A stretch of DNA of 64,000 nucleotides from Glossina fuscipes (taxonomy: Eukaryota; Arthropoda; Insecta; Diptera; Glossinidae), in NCBI RefSeq assembly GCF_014805625.2, contig NW_023998431.1, forward strand, positions 5,551,542 through 5,615,541, given 5' to 3'. This document shows, piece after piece, positions 1 to 13,979 of the stretch; within the stretch, counting starts at the first letter, position 1, and every line of letters starts with the position of its first letter. The notes below the pieces were generated by a model. That model had not been told where the DNA came from, did not search any database, and worked only from the letters and a program-made list of their open reading frames with translations. A program made the translations under genes and the position numbers.

Positions 1-2224
1 ATAATCTTTAAGATAATTTGACGCAATTTGGTATACTAATGTGCGTTGACGCAAAGACGAACGCTATTGAAAGTAGTTCATGTTCCAGCACTTTTTCGCG
101 CACTTTAATGACAGCATGCTTTCACTTGTTCTGCAGATATGACAAGACTTTTAGCAAAGATAGTAAATTAATTAAGTTGTAAACCACCTATACCGGCTTA
201 AATTAATAATCAATAAAAACTCTTACACCATTCGGCGTAAATGTCTAATTTCCAGCTTTTGCGGTCCAACTCAACAATCAACAAAAATTTTAAATCCGAA
301 TTTTTTCCCGTACAATAAATTTTCTGCACTTTCAATAAACCAAAAAAGTAAACGGCTGAATATGAAGTATTTACGGCAAACTTTATATAGATGGATAGCC
401 GCCCTTATTTGTAACTTATTGCCATACGTAAATGGAAATTTTGGATTTTTGAAATGTTTTACTGACCATAGGCACGTCGCATACTCCGATATCTTGAGAG
501 AGTCGCAATAATGCGCTAGTCAAGAATACATATACATTCTGTGGAATGTAGTTTCTAAGGTTAAGACGAAGTAATAAAACTTATTTTATTCTCTCGATGA
601 TGAGTATTTAAGCAACTGTTGATGCAAATTCAAATTCAAATTCAAGTTCAATTTCTGCGGACGAAGCAAATTAACGTAGACTGCAATTAAATTTTTATTT
701 AAAAATAATGAAAAATAATTTTTTGCATTAATCATATACAATTTTAAATCATTTCAGTGCTTGTGTTCTCTAAAAGCATACATCAAAGCATCGGTCCATT
801 AGGCAGCACCTTTGATATAGAAAACTAATATTATTTTTCAAAGCTCTCAATCATATAATTGCATTTTACAAAGGATCCCTTTTAAATTTTTTTTTTTTTT
901 ATTTATTTATTTATCTTTTTTTTTTTTTTTTTGTTTTTCCAGTTCACTATCATCCATCATGATATGATGAATAAAAAGCATTTTGGACGTATTGGATGTT
1001 CTTTGTGAAAACGAGAGAAAAGAAAAAGTTTTGGCAAACTTGTATCTTGTTTTAATGTGTGTGCGTGGAAATCACACGAGTTTCCAATCGCTATAAAGAA
1101 TTAAATTGATTTACTAACATGATTGAGAGGAGTCCTTAATCAAAGATAAAAAAGGTACTTATGACAAATGTGCTACCTTCCGTATCACCGATCGGCGAGC
1201 GAAAGTATACTCATCGTTTTTATTGTAGCGTTATTAAGCGTTATTAGCGTGCAATGCCACAAATCCACAAAAAATTCCAATCGCTATTAACTTTTTAAGT
1301 ATTTTGTTAGACTTCTTGCCAACGTAAAATAAGGTAAGACACGATGAGATAAGATAAGTAAAATAAGAAGGCAATCACTGCAGTTCGCTTTTCAAAATTA
1401 TTGTAAAACTTACCAACCCACCAACCTGAAGCATCAAAAATTACCAAAAATTTCGAAATATTATTACTTTAAAATATCCGCAGCAGAAAGCGAAAATAAG
1501 GGAAATAACTTCATTTGTCACGCATTAATTGCGATGGATATCCAACGTTGGCACCACGGCCCGTATATCTTTTATTAATTTGAAAGAATTCAACATTCAA
1601 TTTTCCTTAAATTATTGTAAGGAGAAAGTCCTGCAATGGAATATTTCTAAATTGCGGTAATTTTTTGAAATAAACTTACAATACTTTTAAGTTCAGTAAC
1701 TAAGTAAGTTCGCATATAACATAAGGGTAACAACATAAATGGCCGAGCACATTTGAAATTCTATTTTGGGAAAATTGTAAATATTTTAACAATTTCGAGC
1801 CCCGTAGACAATTAAATTCAAGTCTCGTCATTTACAAGATATACATAATGCTTATTTCATTTGGTTGAAAGCCTTGTACAAAAAAAGAGTATTACGTGTG
1901 ACTTGCAGAAAGTAGACGCATGTTTGCTAGATTGCCTGCCTTTATGCAGTGTGTTAAGGAATCCAGAGGGAGCTTCGCATACATTTCATGCATACAAATA
2001 GTTAAAATGCAAAAATTTGTTACTTTTATATGCACGAGCATGTATACTAATGCCATGTTCAAACGCAACCAACTTATTTCAGTCAAGATTACACTTTGTT
2101 GTGGGTTGCGTTTTGTACCGTACATCACGCGCAAGGACGCATTAATTGCGGATGTGTACAACACCTGCAAGGAGTCAAGATATATTTAACATTTAGCATA
2201 CCAATCAAAATCATATTCTGAGTC

Positions 2225-2570
2225 TGGGTCGATTTGAGAATGTCTATTCGTCTGTCTGCCTGATATCATGGGTGATATTTAATAAATTTTGTGTTGAACT
2301 CACAAACCAAAAAATATTTTGATGATATTTCGTACATTTATATAGTTCGATCAAAGGCCGAAAACTATTCAAAACAGTTGAAATCGCATCAATCAGACAA
2401 CTTTCCAACTATTACACATTATTTTGAAAAAACTAGGGATTGGAATGCTTTTGATTTTCAATATTTTTCGACAAAAACGGCCAAAGTATCGAATTTTCCC
2501 ATACTAAATGTATGTGGAAACTTGGCATGCAATGCGACCATTTTCATGAAACTTCTTTCCTTATAGACGT
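2225..2570. repeat. Dispersed repeat family 2, degenerate copy
   Basis: The stretch contains a 'cgatttgagaatgtctattcgtctgtctgcctg'-type block (seen in pieces), followed by text on temperature-of-decay level similarity to 20.76-21.2 kb and 31.5-32.0 kb. These copies share a phrase order: an opening ACCCTACA-like motif, an 'acgcccagaa'-like motif, a 'cgtctgtctgcct'-like motif, then AT-rich sequence. No long open frame is shared, so it is read as a noncoding interspersed repeat. Ends are approximate. Confidence 0.4.
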
Positions 2571-5500
2571 TCTAATAAAAACCGGATCTTTATATAGTAG
2601 TAAGATCGGTTTTTTAATATTTTATCATGAAGATTGCTAATTTGGACCATATAGGCCTATTTTCATGGAAAAGGTGAAGGAGGAGGAGGACGAGGTCTTT
2701 ATAGTATTTATCAAGTGAAAAATTGTATTTCAGTATTAGGTTAGTTAGTAGTATTCTAGTTGAAGTTGAGTGCATATACGTTTAATAGCCGGCCTTAGCC
2801 GGCAATAACGATTTTTTTTCTTTTTTTAGAGTGCATATAGATGTTTTCACATATGAAAAATTTAAATATAAGCAACTCAACAACTGCACAACACTTGACC
2901 ATACATTTATGGGTTTCGAATTTATGAGCTTATGTAATTTTAGGTATTTGTTGGAATATGAAATCTCTGAGCTTCACCCCGCCTACGTTATTAATGCTGC
3001 ACCAATTTTTGTTGGCTCTTTTTTTTTCTCACTGATTATGTCTACTGAATATATTAACAATGCCGTAGATTATGTATCATGATCTTTCGAGAATAACTGC
3101 AATTTTCTGGCAAAAATTAAAAAATTAAAAAAATTAAATTTTTTTTAGAATTATTGAAGCGAATCGAAAGCAAAGACCAACGGAGTAAATGGATGCCAAT
3201 ATCAGTGTATTAATTTTTATATTTTTAGCATAGTGACTTTAATCGAAACCGAAAAAATGGTGACGTTCAAAAAAGGTGCCACATTCGAAACCTAAATTTT
3301 ATGCATATTTGTAAATAGAGCAAAAAATAAGTTCTCTATAAGAGAATGATGAGCTTTTTTCTCTCATCTGTTGTCCAGTGTAAAAACACTACAACGAAAA
3401 TTTTAATTTTCGTAAAGATCGCATTAATTATTACTCGGGTTTTGTAGCCACACGGACCACATTTAACAATTAACTGCCATCCATTCGGCACGGCACATTT
3501 ATATGGTAAATTGCTCTCCCTTACCAATGGATTCTGCTTATAAAAGTCTATGGCAAGGAACCATTTGGCTCAAAGTAACAAAATGTCACAGCCTTCCAGG
3601 TGCTCACAAAATTTTATTTCGCTTACATACCTATCAGTATGTTACCAAAAAACATAAGACAAACTCAAATTCATTCGTACCTTACCTACACAACTGGGAA
3701 ACTCATTAAAAGTTACTCAGGTAATCAATTCGACATAAAGCACACATTTTGAGTATTTTCGTTGACACTCGCATTACTTCGTTCGATAACCGTACTTCCT
3801 CTGGATTAACTACGATACAGAAATACGTTTTTTTTTACGCTCAAAAATATATCCCAAGGCCACACATTTCCCGCTCTCCCGATTGATTTGTCGGCCTTGC
3901 CTGTTTAGCGTGCAAACGATGAAGCGAAATGGGCTCTCACCATCAGCTACAACATGATCGACCCGATCATCAACAAGTATAGGTACAACTATGCAATGTA
4001 TGCAAAGTATTTTAGTGTTTAACTCGCCTTGACTTGCATAAAAGAAGCACTCACCCCAAAGTAAATCGAATTACAGTTCTCAGTATATTGCCTCCACAAT
4101 GTTCGAATATGTTCATCGCTACGGCCATATGAGCTGTAGTAATTTCTATTAGGTATTCGAAAATATCTACATAATCGCTCTGGAATATTTATATTTATTT
4201 TCGACAGCAAAAATTCAATGTTAGATAAGTTTTTCAGAAGATTATGAACGAATCAAAGTTGTTTTAGAAGCAGCTCTTAGAACTCCCCAATATTATCCAG
4301 GTCTGCACAAGAACGAATATATTTAGCTGGGCGTTTTCTTAACACTAGCCACGATCTATACCGAATTTTTGCTCTGGGGTTAACGGACAGAAAGACAAGA
4401 CGATCAGTGTCAGTTTCTATTCTTAATATTAAATGTTGCCTTACATTCATACGATCTTCGTTTTCTATGCTTTAGGCCCGGTCAAAGTGTGTTCCTTGTT
4501 CTATGTGAACACCCACAGTATGACCATATCGTTTCATAGCTGATTTTTCATATTGCGTCAAGTATTGCCTCATGAATATTTGGCACAATATGACGTCAGA
4601 CTTATTTGCTCTTTCCACTACGTTGAGAGGCCAGTTACCTGACACGTTAGTAGCTCATCAAATTCAGCTTAAATTAAGCCTAACCTCATCAGGATAATTG
4701 CAACTATTAGTTTCACTTCATTCATGTAGGTCCCTCCCTATCGCTCTCACCGCATTCATACCAAGTGAATTAATCATGGCACAGAACCACATGTTTACGT
4801 ACATACGTAGTGTTACTTATTGGGTTGCTTACAGGACGGTGTGTGTTTATTTGAAATTCTAACCAATTCTTAATAATCTATTAGAGCTATAAATATCTGG
4901 CTTCCGATTAAATCTTTTATGGGATGAAAGTATATCTAGAACGAGTAAAACCATTATAGTCCCAGAAGGCTTACCATCAAATGCCCCACTACTCGGTCTA
5001 ATGCAAGCCTTCTTTTTTTTCGCCATAAAATGCCAAAAATTATACTTTGTCCATTATCACTTACATATTCTTGTTATAACATTCTGAAGACCAGGACATC
5101 TTGTTATATAAAGGCTTCGTTTTCATGAAAATGTTTACCTGGGACGGCGTAGACCCATAGATTTCAGGTCTTATATAGTTAAGTTTTATATCGAATTTGG
5201 ACGGAAAATGATTCATTGGTGGTTACAATAAAAAGCGCGTATCTATTTGAAGTCTTTTTGCGTGTTACAAACATCCGAACAAACTTAATATACCCTGTAC
5301 AGTGCGTGGTGCAGAAGATGGATAAAAGTATGCCGGGTTATGTTCCTAAGATTTCCTAAATGGTGAAAAGAACGTCTCTTGAATGTATTTTAGATGGTAT
5401 AAAACCCTTTGCAAAACAAGTATCAATTTTTTTACGATTAAACCATTAAATTATTCGAATCGTTTCGATTGTCTTTTTAAGTCAACTGACTAAAGAATGA

Positions 5501-6584
5501 CTAACGATTATCACGCTTAGGCAAATGAAAGAAGCAACCGTCAAAACGAAAACCCTCAAGCGAAATTAAAGCTATCGATTTAGGTACACGAAATGAATGA
5601 AGTCAAAATTTTTATCGTTGCATCGATCCATCCATTCATGCAATCGATGTTCTGCTTTGCAAATAAACTGATTAGGATATCGATCAATTCCATAATCGAC
5701 AAATACCCAAACAGGGAATAACTTACTCACTTTATGCACATTACAAGTAAATTTCTGGGCATAGCGATATTTCATTGTGAATTCTGCTCGTACTGTTTTA
5801 CCTGAATTTGTCACAATATTAATTGTATTCGTGTGTTTCGCTATTATTTTATCAACTTTTTTTTAACCCACCCACTAGATTTTAAACTAAAAGTGACTTT
5901 CTCAGCATATTCTCTGATCAGAACTATGCTTTAGAATCTGCTTATTTTTCTTCTTAGTATTAATTTTCATGGAAAAAAATCAAATCAAAGATTTCACAGC
6001 ACATTTATAAGAACATTCACAACACGAAAAGTTAATACTGAATACTGAAGACTGAATTATCTCATACACTATTAAACTCCAATGATCTTAGCGCTGTCAA
6101 GTTTATCGAAGGCGAAATTGCAGACATAGTTGGAAAACTGATATTAACTGAAGCATAGAAAAATCCCCAAAAGAATTACCACAAATTATATTCTATATAA
6201 ATTCGTTGCACGTCACTGCAGGTAGTAACTCGAATACAAAAGTTTAGGAAAAGTATTAAAATGTTAAGTTTATCTCGCACCTTCTGCTTGCTACGACCCG
6301 TTATCAGGCTACTTCAAACTTAATGGTTCATATGAAAAATAGATTGCTTGAGCGTCTCATGCTTATGACTTCTTATTATAAAGGTATCATACTATAGAGA
6401 GTTGTACTTCAACCCAACCTTACGACTTCAACTTATTCTATATACATTAATCCAACAGAGCATGAGTTGAGTTAGTTATAGCGTAACCAACCTGCTAGTT
6501 TATTACGGTATGAGCTTCTTACACTAATCTAAATAGAACGAAATTAACGACGAAAAAACAAGGAAGTGGCTCCACCGACTTAAC

Positions 6585-6614
<30 letters not shown>
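6585..6614. repeat. (ATT)n microsatellite
   Basis: About ten uninterrupted ATT units lie immediately before the start of dispersed-repeat copy A. It could be a TAA-type tail or target sequence, but no retrotransposon body is attached. Confidence 0.9.
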
Positions 6615-6615
<1 letters not shown>

Positions 6616-6650
6616 ATTTTCTAAAACCAAAAATATAAATTCTAAGACTA

Positions 6651-7326
6651 ACAAATAAAAAAATTAAACTCGATCGGGACCGAATCTTTTATACCCATCA
6701 CCGTTTACCTCACAAAAAGACAAAAAAAGTAAGGGAACAAAATTCTCATGCTCTATAATATGGAGCGGGCGCTGTTGAATTCTTCTAATTTCAAAATAAA
6801 AGTTTCTGCCGTAGAGGCATGTGAGCGCTGTAGGCGTGCCCTTTGAAAAGTTTAGGTCAATTCTAAATTCTTTTGCAAAGTTTTAGTCAATGTCTTCATT
6901 GTCGCGAACAGAAGAATGTTTTCCACAAATACTACACAGTTACGCAAAAAATGTATATCCTTTATGGGGGGTTTTTGAGGCTTATTTCTGGGCTTTATAA
7001 AGATATTGCAAAAAAAATTATATTTTGATACACCATAATACTGGATAGGCGCGGTAAATTTTTTCCATTTTTGTGCATAAATGCTACAACGTCGGCTATA
7101 GACTATGCGTTCAAATTTTTGTACATTTATTCGCTATAGTTTATGAGTAATGAGTAAAAAGCCAATTTTTCATTCCCTTTGAAAAACAGAGATATTCCGC
7201 CCACTTTCAATATCAACTTGCATGCAAGAACCTCCACTGTTTCTGCCAGATTTGAAGTCGATAGCTTTATTTTTTCAAACGTTTTGGCAAAATGAATATA
7301 TCCCTCATCCTTTGGTGATGGGTAAC
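6651..7326 (+). repeat. Dispersed repeat family 1, copy A
   Basis: The copy opens with a 'gaccgaatcttttataccc' block and closes with a 'ctttggtgatgggtaa' block, which together form imperfect inverted termini around 'tatacccatcacc'. The body is nearly identical to the reverse complement of 17402-18230: for example, roughly 170 nt ending near 7197 show no difference by eye. Relative to that copy it lacks about 40 nt near 7197 and about 150 nt near 7280, and carries a short extra block near 7245. Related diverged copies lie at 32.6-33.4, 40.06-41.2, 50.74-51.43 and 56.7-57.5 kb. It has no coding capacity. A nonautonomous DNA element or a retrotransposon-derived repeat are both possible. Confidence 0.8.
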
Positions 7327-10300
7327 GGTAATGGAAACTTTCACAAAAATGAATTATTGGATTAGTGCATAATTATCAGGCGTTTCCTTGACGTGGTATA
7401 CTTTAATAAAAATTTACAATATTTTATAAATTTTCAGAATAAGAATATCTTCTTAATTTTAGGTTATAAGAATGCGTGTCCGCAATCATACTTATAGCCG
7501 CCATATTATGATGTAACGCTTTGAGTAAAAATGGGAAGCAGTGTTGTCATTTCGCGATCTCAACGAACTTTTCGGTGAGGAAATCTCGACGCAAACAATA
7601 GTTTGCCCCTTTCAAATTTGGCGATACTAACTTGCAAGATAAACCAGGAAGAGATCAACCATGAGATTTCGACGACCGGGCACATTGGGCAGCCGTGGAA
7701 GGGGACGAAAGCTTGATAATTTAAATGGTGGCCGACAACTTTAATGTGCACCATTCAATCATCCTTTACCGTCTCAAAAAGGTTTGAAGGGTATTGAAGT
7801 AGATGGTGACCACGCTCCGGTCTATTCATTTAAAAGCATTACTATACCATTTTTATATTTCCTCTTTCATAATAAATAGTGTTCAAGAGCGTCTGATAAT
7901 ATCGTTTAAACACGTTTGATAATTATGCACCAACTTATTATTTCATGTAAATATGATTTCCCTTGCAGTGTTTCTAAATATTTTATATTTCGATCTTTTT
8001 TTCATTCATTTCATAGTTTAAATCTAATTAAGTTTGTGCCATGTGCTAGTTTAGTGTTATATTCGTTACGCAAGTAACTTACTTATCACCACCCCTGAGG
8101 ATTTTACCATTACGCAAAACAATTAACTTGTGCAGATATGCTTGCGGCTGTTGCATAAATCCCCTTTAGAGATTTCAGTTATTCAGTAAAATGCGTTCCA
8201 ACATAACGTGATTACATGGTAGTGAAATACTTAAATTAATTTTAGGTTCATTAACTCGTAGAGCCGATGGCGGTGGCGTGGTTATCTGCGAGCGCATTTT
8301 AGACATTTTTAAATTATTTTTGATTTTAAATTTGATAATTGATTTCATTGAAGATTCTAGAATGATGTTCTATAAATTTCCCCATATCCTTGTTCGATTT
8401 AAATTGAAATATTATGAAACTCAATGTGGCGATCTGTGTTATGCATTTATTCATATTTCTTCCATACCATGAGAATGAAGGAAAACGATACTTATTTTCG
8501 GGCATCTTGGCTCCAGGAAATACTTTAAATTAATTTATTTATTTATTCACGCTTATAAGGCGCGGCCGCAGGCCGAGACTTTCAACAATAGAACAATGAC
8601 CGGACGGATGAGCATTAATTTGACTTGGAAACTTAAGCCAGTCAGATTTGTGATGCACCTAGGCACAAGATGCAAAATTTTTATTCGTCATTTTTCAGTG
8701 TTTATTTAAAGCGAACGAAGAGATAATTTATTTAGAATGAAACCCCCTCTTTTCCTTTATTCGCAATATCAGAAATTGAACCGCCATTCCCACTGTTTTA
8801 AACCAGCTGCTAAATTAACTTTTATACCTATTGATCTTTAATTCCTCTGCGCACTTTGTTCAATTTCTCTCAAAAGTCTAGCGCTGTTTGCCAGTTATGA
8901 ATGAGAGTCGATAAAATTTTTAGCAAGAAACAATAAAACAAATAAATTTGCTGAAAGTAACGATTACTTTAAGGCCCAATATTCAGATAGATTATCTACA
9001 GACGAGGATAGAGCAGACAACACTTTAAAATCTTAAAATTTTTCTATCGCTTTGCCTTCTTAAAACTTTCAAGCAATTGAAAATATTCGGAAAGTGTAAA
9101 GAAAAGCATTACTTACACATTAGTCGTAAAGTAAATCGAAAAGAATTCAACAGTGATAAGATTCGATATCCGTTAAGGGAATGGAGTCATTTTATTTGTT
9201 TGCTTTTAGAAGACGGAATTTCTTTTCTACTTCTTATTTTATCTGAGGCTGTTGGGGTTATCATCTACGTTACCCTACGCCACTTATAATATTGGATATA
9301 TTAACCTTCTGGTAAATTTGGATCTCATAGAGAATTACTCGCGTATATTTATTGCCAAAAAGAACAAACAAAAACATCAAATATTGATAATGTTATTCAT
9401 TTTGTAGTGTTATTGTGTTAACGTGGCGCTTTATACCAATATATATTTACATATTGCATATATGCATATGTGAGCAGTGACTTAACATTGGCCAACTAGA
9501 AGGCTTCATTCTAAGAGTAGCTTAATTATAAAGTTTTCATACATCCTTTCATACTTTTTATAATGAAATCAAAGACTATTGCAACACATAGGTCTTAAAG
9601 TGTAATACATAAGCATAACATACAACGTAAGATATAATACATTAAGAAATAAACATCGAAAGAGTAGCAAACTAACTAACCCTATGTGTAAAGTGGTAAA
9701 TCTTGGATAGTCTTAAAGAGGTTATGGTGTGCATTTAACGGATTGCGAATAAGTGAATGGCAACGTTATCCCCTTGTTAAAGTTTGCAAAGAAATTTGTT
9801 ATACGATAATTTCTTATAACCGCAAAATATTACATTTTTCTCAATTGAAATTTGGTTGAATTTTACGCTCATCTAAATGTAATATAAGACAACGTAGATT
9901 ACGAAGTGTCGAGAGCAGATTTAGTAACGCAGCTGGTTATCTGCTGTGGTTTCTCTCTTATAAAATTTTCATGAGTTAAAAGGTTTTGCAAAGCATCACT
10001 AAGCATAGTTGATTGCATTGCCTGTGTAACGCGTAACTATGAAAACGGAAAACGCTTTAGGCAGCAGCTAACATTACCACGCCTTTAGCTTTCTATCTGT
10101 TACGGGGAGATAAAGACAGCTCGGTAATGTGCACCCAGTGTGATAGAACGGATTTAAGTGTTAAGCGTTTAACTGTAATAAAGTCATTGACAGTTTCCGG
10201 CAACAGTACAATGAACTAAGAACTTTTTGTTTTTTTGTGTTTAAAGGGATTTTTGTTTAATAGCTTTAATATAAATTCGTAAGATATTATGAGAGAAATT

Positions 10301-10668
10301 AGAAAATTCATTAAAATTAAAATTTAAGATAATTGCAATTTAAATATTTACCAAATGTAAAACGGACGAGAGAATGAGGTTAAAGAAGATTCACTCACTT
10401 ATTCACTCATATACTTACACGCTCACTCGCTCACTTCAACATACAGGTATGCTTGTATATATTCAAGTAAAAATTGTGCAAAACTGTCAAGAGTTAATTT
10501 AATTATCTCTGCTAACCCAGTTAATAATTATACAGCGCATATAACCTCCATTTGTGGTGGGTAATGAATAAGAGAAACATTTACATATACATGCAAGCAC
10601 AAGCCCATGCATACATGCATATATATAAAAACATGTATGCATACACATATGTATTAACACACGTAAAT

Positions 10669-10673
<5 letters not shown>

Positions 10674-10719
<46 letters not shown>

Positions 10720-10729
10720 NNNNNNNNNN

Positions 10730-10782
<53 letters not shown>

Positions 10783-10803
10783 GAGAAAGAGAGAGCGAGA
10801 GAG
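10674..10803. repeat. (AG)n microsatellite with assembly gap
   Basis: A pure AG dinucleotide tract is interrupted by ten Ns at 10720-10729 and ends in mixed GAGA/GATA/GCGA units. The gap length is conventional, so the true repeat length is unknown. The open frames running through it (RERE repeats on plus, LSLS repeats on minus) are artefacts of the dinucleotide. Confidence 0.97.
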
Positions 10804-12374
10804 ATACAAACTAAAAATAATATATCAAAGAACACCTTTTACATTTCACACATTTAAATCCATGTACATATGCCATGCTAACATATTCATAGAAGCATAA
10901 CTATGTTTGTACGTAATCTGAAAAGCGTCCTAATATATTTCATACTAAGCTGAGCAGTGCTATGCTTTGTTTTCACTACTTCCTGACACTTTATTTAGCC
11001 TTAACAAATAGGAACTCATAATAACAATGAAGTATATGTAGTTTCTCTCTTTGATAGCATATGAAAAAATAAAAAGAGGAAAAAAAATATGTGGAATAAT
11101 TCAGCACACAGGGTATACAAATAAAAGTAAGGAAGGAAAATGTTTGTAACAGTAGTTTTATGACATTTTGTCGTATCTACCTATAAGCGATTGCATTCAA
11201 TTATGCTTAGCGCTTGGTGGCTTCGTCTAAACATAATTTTTCTCCTTCACGTGATGACCGCTTTTAATGCAACAGCCTCACGAGACATTGCCTTTTTTTA
11301 AGCATTTCGATCACGTCACATTTTTTCAAATGATTCTTAAAAATCTCCTATTATTGTTGTACATACATGTATATATAACGTATATCTTGCTACTTACTGC
11401 ATGTCCTTCTACTTATGCTCTTCTATACCCGATTAAGTTCAGTCTATTTTTTGTCTTTCTATTCCTTTTTATGCTTTTGAGTCTTCTCTTGATAAGCTGC
11501 ATTTTGCGAGAGAAATGCGTTTTTAATAATTATGTTAAAGAAGCGCAAGCAAAAAAATAAGAAATGTCTGCATAAAGGAAAGCAAAATATCACCTATGCA
11601 TACGCACCTATGTATTTATGAATGGGTTATGTATAATGAAGTTGTTGTTAAATTGTTAAATGAGTACAAACACAATAATTGCTAACTGTGTAGCTGTACG
11701 TAATGCAATTAGTAAAGAAATTCTCGCTTCATGGTAGAGTTTAACGTGGAAAAAAGTGAAATTAAAAAACAAATAAAATTCTGAGAGCAAAGTTTAGCTT
11801 GTTGAATGAAGTTTAAAAGTTTAGCAAAAGTTATAACAAATATTCGAGATGATTTTCATTTAAAATTTGAATTTAACAACAACGTTGTGCTTAATGAAAA
11901 GATAAAAATACTTACTTCTTACTTACGTAAGAATTTTTGCAAAAGTATTGTAGCTCAGACGATGAGCAAAAAAAGTACCCCAGGTGAAATTCTTTTAGTG
12001 AAAAGGAAAGTAAACGATATTAAAAAGTGCGGCAGTGCATCTGATCGTTTTTAATTAGATATAAAGGCAATAAACTATAGTGTGAAAGGGCAGATCTCGT
12101 TTTTCTTGTTTTCACCTCTGTGGGTTTACCAGCTTTCGTGTTTAGTTGGGGATCGTTCAGTCGCATTTCTGCTATCAAGCAACCCTGAGTATTTGCGGGA
12201 ATATTTAGAATAGCAAGCAATAGCACACACATACTGCTTCTTTTCAGGGACTAGCTTTGGGTAGCATAGCTAAGGGCGACAGTAAATAAATAAGCAGTAT
12301 TGGTCAACCATCCACCGACCCGGGGACAAAGACTAACAATAAAGTAAGTAAAAAAGTGTAGAAAATAACGCCAA

Positions 12375-12600
12375 CGATAGCAACATACATACAGAAACAG
12401 TCTGTACACACACAAGAAACAGACTTATATCCAAGGCCTTTACAAACACACACATACACAAGTAGATATATACAATACTTGCAAATATACACACATGAAC
12501 ATACGCACATAAACATATCCATACAAATATACATACGCACACACACACAACATAAGAGAAGTTCACATACATATACATACATACATACACAAGCAGATAT
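12375..12600. repeat. CA / ACAT-rich low-complexity tract
   Basis: The tract is rich in acac, acat and acatacat units. It generates overlapping Cys/Val/Tyr-rich open frames on the minus strand (12304-12590) that I regard as spurious. It lies just ahead of the first codon of the retrotransposon gag. Confidence 0.8.
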
Positions 12601-12671
12601 ATAAAAATAACCCTATATACAAAACATAACTACGCACAAGTTTTACACAGTCAAACATTAATAGGGAAATA

Positions 12672-13890
12672 ATGTCGACCAAAGCTGGAAATAAAGGGAC
12701 ACCTCAAGGCGCACACGCGGCCATGCAAGGAAGTCCGGTAGTGATCCGTTCAAAAAGAGTACTCGAATCCAAGTCTCACCGAAGCAACTGGGCGGGAATC
12801 ATACGCAGAAAAGAAGTCATTCGTCACTGCCGATTCTTCAGGAGAAGTCACTGACGATAAGGAAAGGTGAAAACTCATTTGTCGAGCTAGAAGAAAAAAC
12901 TGGAGAACTCATCGAAATGGTAGCCCCAACTCCTTCGTTTTCTGCGAGGCGTACCATTCATCTACCGCTGAGGGATTTGGTCGATATGCTGGTTGTACTC
13001 CATAAAAAAGCCGCGAAAGGGCTAGGAAAACAATTGCCAAAAAAAGCGGTCAGAAATGGCACTACCCAGACGAAAAACGGAAGCAGAGTAAACGCTGCGA
13101 AAAGGCTTAGAGAAGAGGGCTCCGCGAATACTATTCCTGCGAAAAAAAACCGGCGATGGAATAAGCTCCAATAAGAAAGCCCAAAGCAACCAAAACACGC
13201 TAATGAAGAGTGGACCATGGTTCAAGTAAAAAATAAAAAGGCCAAGCCATTCAAATTGGTAAGCAAGCCGGATGCGATTGTAATTAAGCAAACGGGCACT
13301 ATGACTTACAGCGATATGCTTAAAAGAGTAAAAAATGATGCAGAGTAGCAAGAAATCGGCGAAAATGCGACCAGAATACGGAAAACACCGAAAGGAGAAA
13401 TGCTGCTAGAATTTAAGCAAAGTGCGAAAGAAGAAAACACCGTTTACCAGCAATGGATGTAAAAACCGCTCGTCCAGGAGGCTAGTGTCAAACTAATGAC
13501 TAAGCAAATAAAAATCGAGTTTAAGGACGTAGATGAAGTTACCTCGACGGATGACTTAATAGCAGCCATAAATACGAGGTTCAGCAACTTGAATATGAAG
13601 AAGGAAGCAGTCTTGTCAATCAGGAAGGCATATGCCGCACACAAACAGCAACTCTATCTGTCCCAACAAAAAGTGCTAAAGAGTTACTTGAAGCCGGGAA
13701 AATCAAGCTTGGTTGGGTAGTAAGCAGGATCAGAGAAAAATCCGCAGTACTGCAATGCTATAGTTGCTCTGAGGAGGATCACATCGCTAGAAACTGCAAA
13801 GAAAAAAAGATAGACGCAAGTGCAGTCTAAAATGCAGCGAAGAAGGTCACTGAGCAAGAGACTGCACTAAGAGCCCAAATTGTATATTTG
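12672..13890 (+). pseudogene. gag-like ORF1 remnant of R1-like element
   Basis: The first Met at 12672 opens a basic, Ser/Lys-rich N-terminus that continues through at least four frame fragments (12672-12854, 12917-13174, about 13200-13480, 13496-13720). A zinc knuckle with CX2CX4HX4C spacing is encoded at 13756-13797. A second knuckle follows at about 13824-13868, but the codon after its Gly-His is a stop (TGA), probably an ancestral Trp. This is the nucleic-acid-binding ORF1 protein of non-LTR elements. It is not translatable as it stands. Confidence 0.8.
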
Positions 13891-13979
13891 CGAAGAACAA
13901 GGCAAGCTTCATTACCCATCCACTGGTCGGCAGAAATTGCCCGGTAAACATCCGCGGCGCTAGCAATAATGGACAGCTA

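Larger units (their letters stand above)
1..6650. other. Gene-poor AT-rich region
   Basis: I find no convincing gene here. Open frames on both strands stay under 100 codons, and most overlap another open frame on the opposite strand. Poly-T and TTTA runs lie near 887-932, a family-2 dispersed repeat at about 2225-2570, and a similar degenerate stretch starting with a CCTGTACAG-like motif near 5288-5420. One minus-strand open stretch (5572-5868) is discussed in the findings. Confidence 0.6.
7327..12659. other. Noncoding region with simple repeats
   Basis: No supported gene. Open frames at 8278-8472, 9077-9289, 11267-11560 and 11806-12054 are short, lack recognisable domains and are not backed by conserved splice structure. 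The stretch contains the (AG)n tract with an assembly gap and a CA/ACAT-rich zone, treated separately. The last part (about 12085-12659) may include the 5' untranslated region of the retrotransposon that follows, but I could not fix its boundary. Confidence 0.5.

Noticed and set aside
10552..10835. Open frames of RERE or LSLS repeats on the two strands
   Set aside because: They are pure translations of the (AG)n dinucleotide and run across the N gap.
11267..11560. 97-codon plus-strand frame rich in Leu and Phe
   Set aside because: Pyrimidine-rich AT sequence gives such frames by chance; there is no splice or domain evidence.
11806..12054. 82-codon plus-strand open frame, Lys/Asn-rich
   Set aside because: Looks mildly protein-like but has no recognisable domain, no splice partner, and lies in AT-rich DNA just before a transposon.
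12304..12590. Two overlapping Cys/Val/Tyr-rich minus-strand open frames
   Set aside because: They arise from the CA/ACAT low-complexity tract and have no domain or splice support.
13022..13351. 109-codon minus-strand open frame
   Set aside because: Shadow of the broken gag region of the R1-like element.
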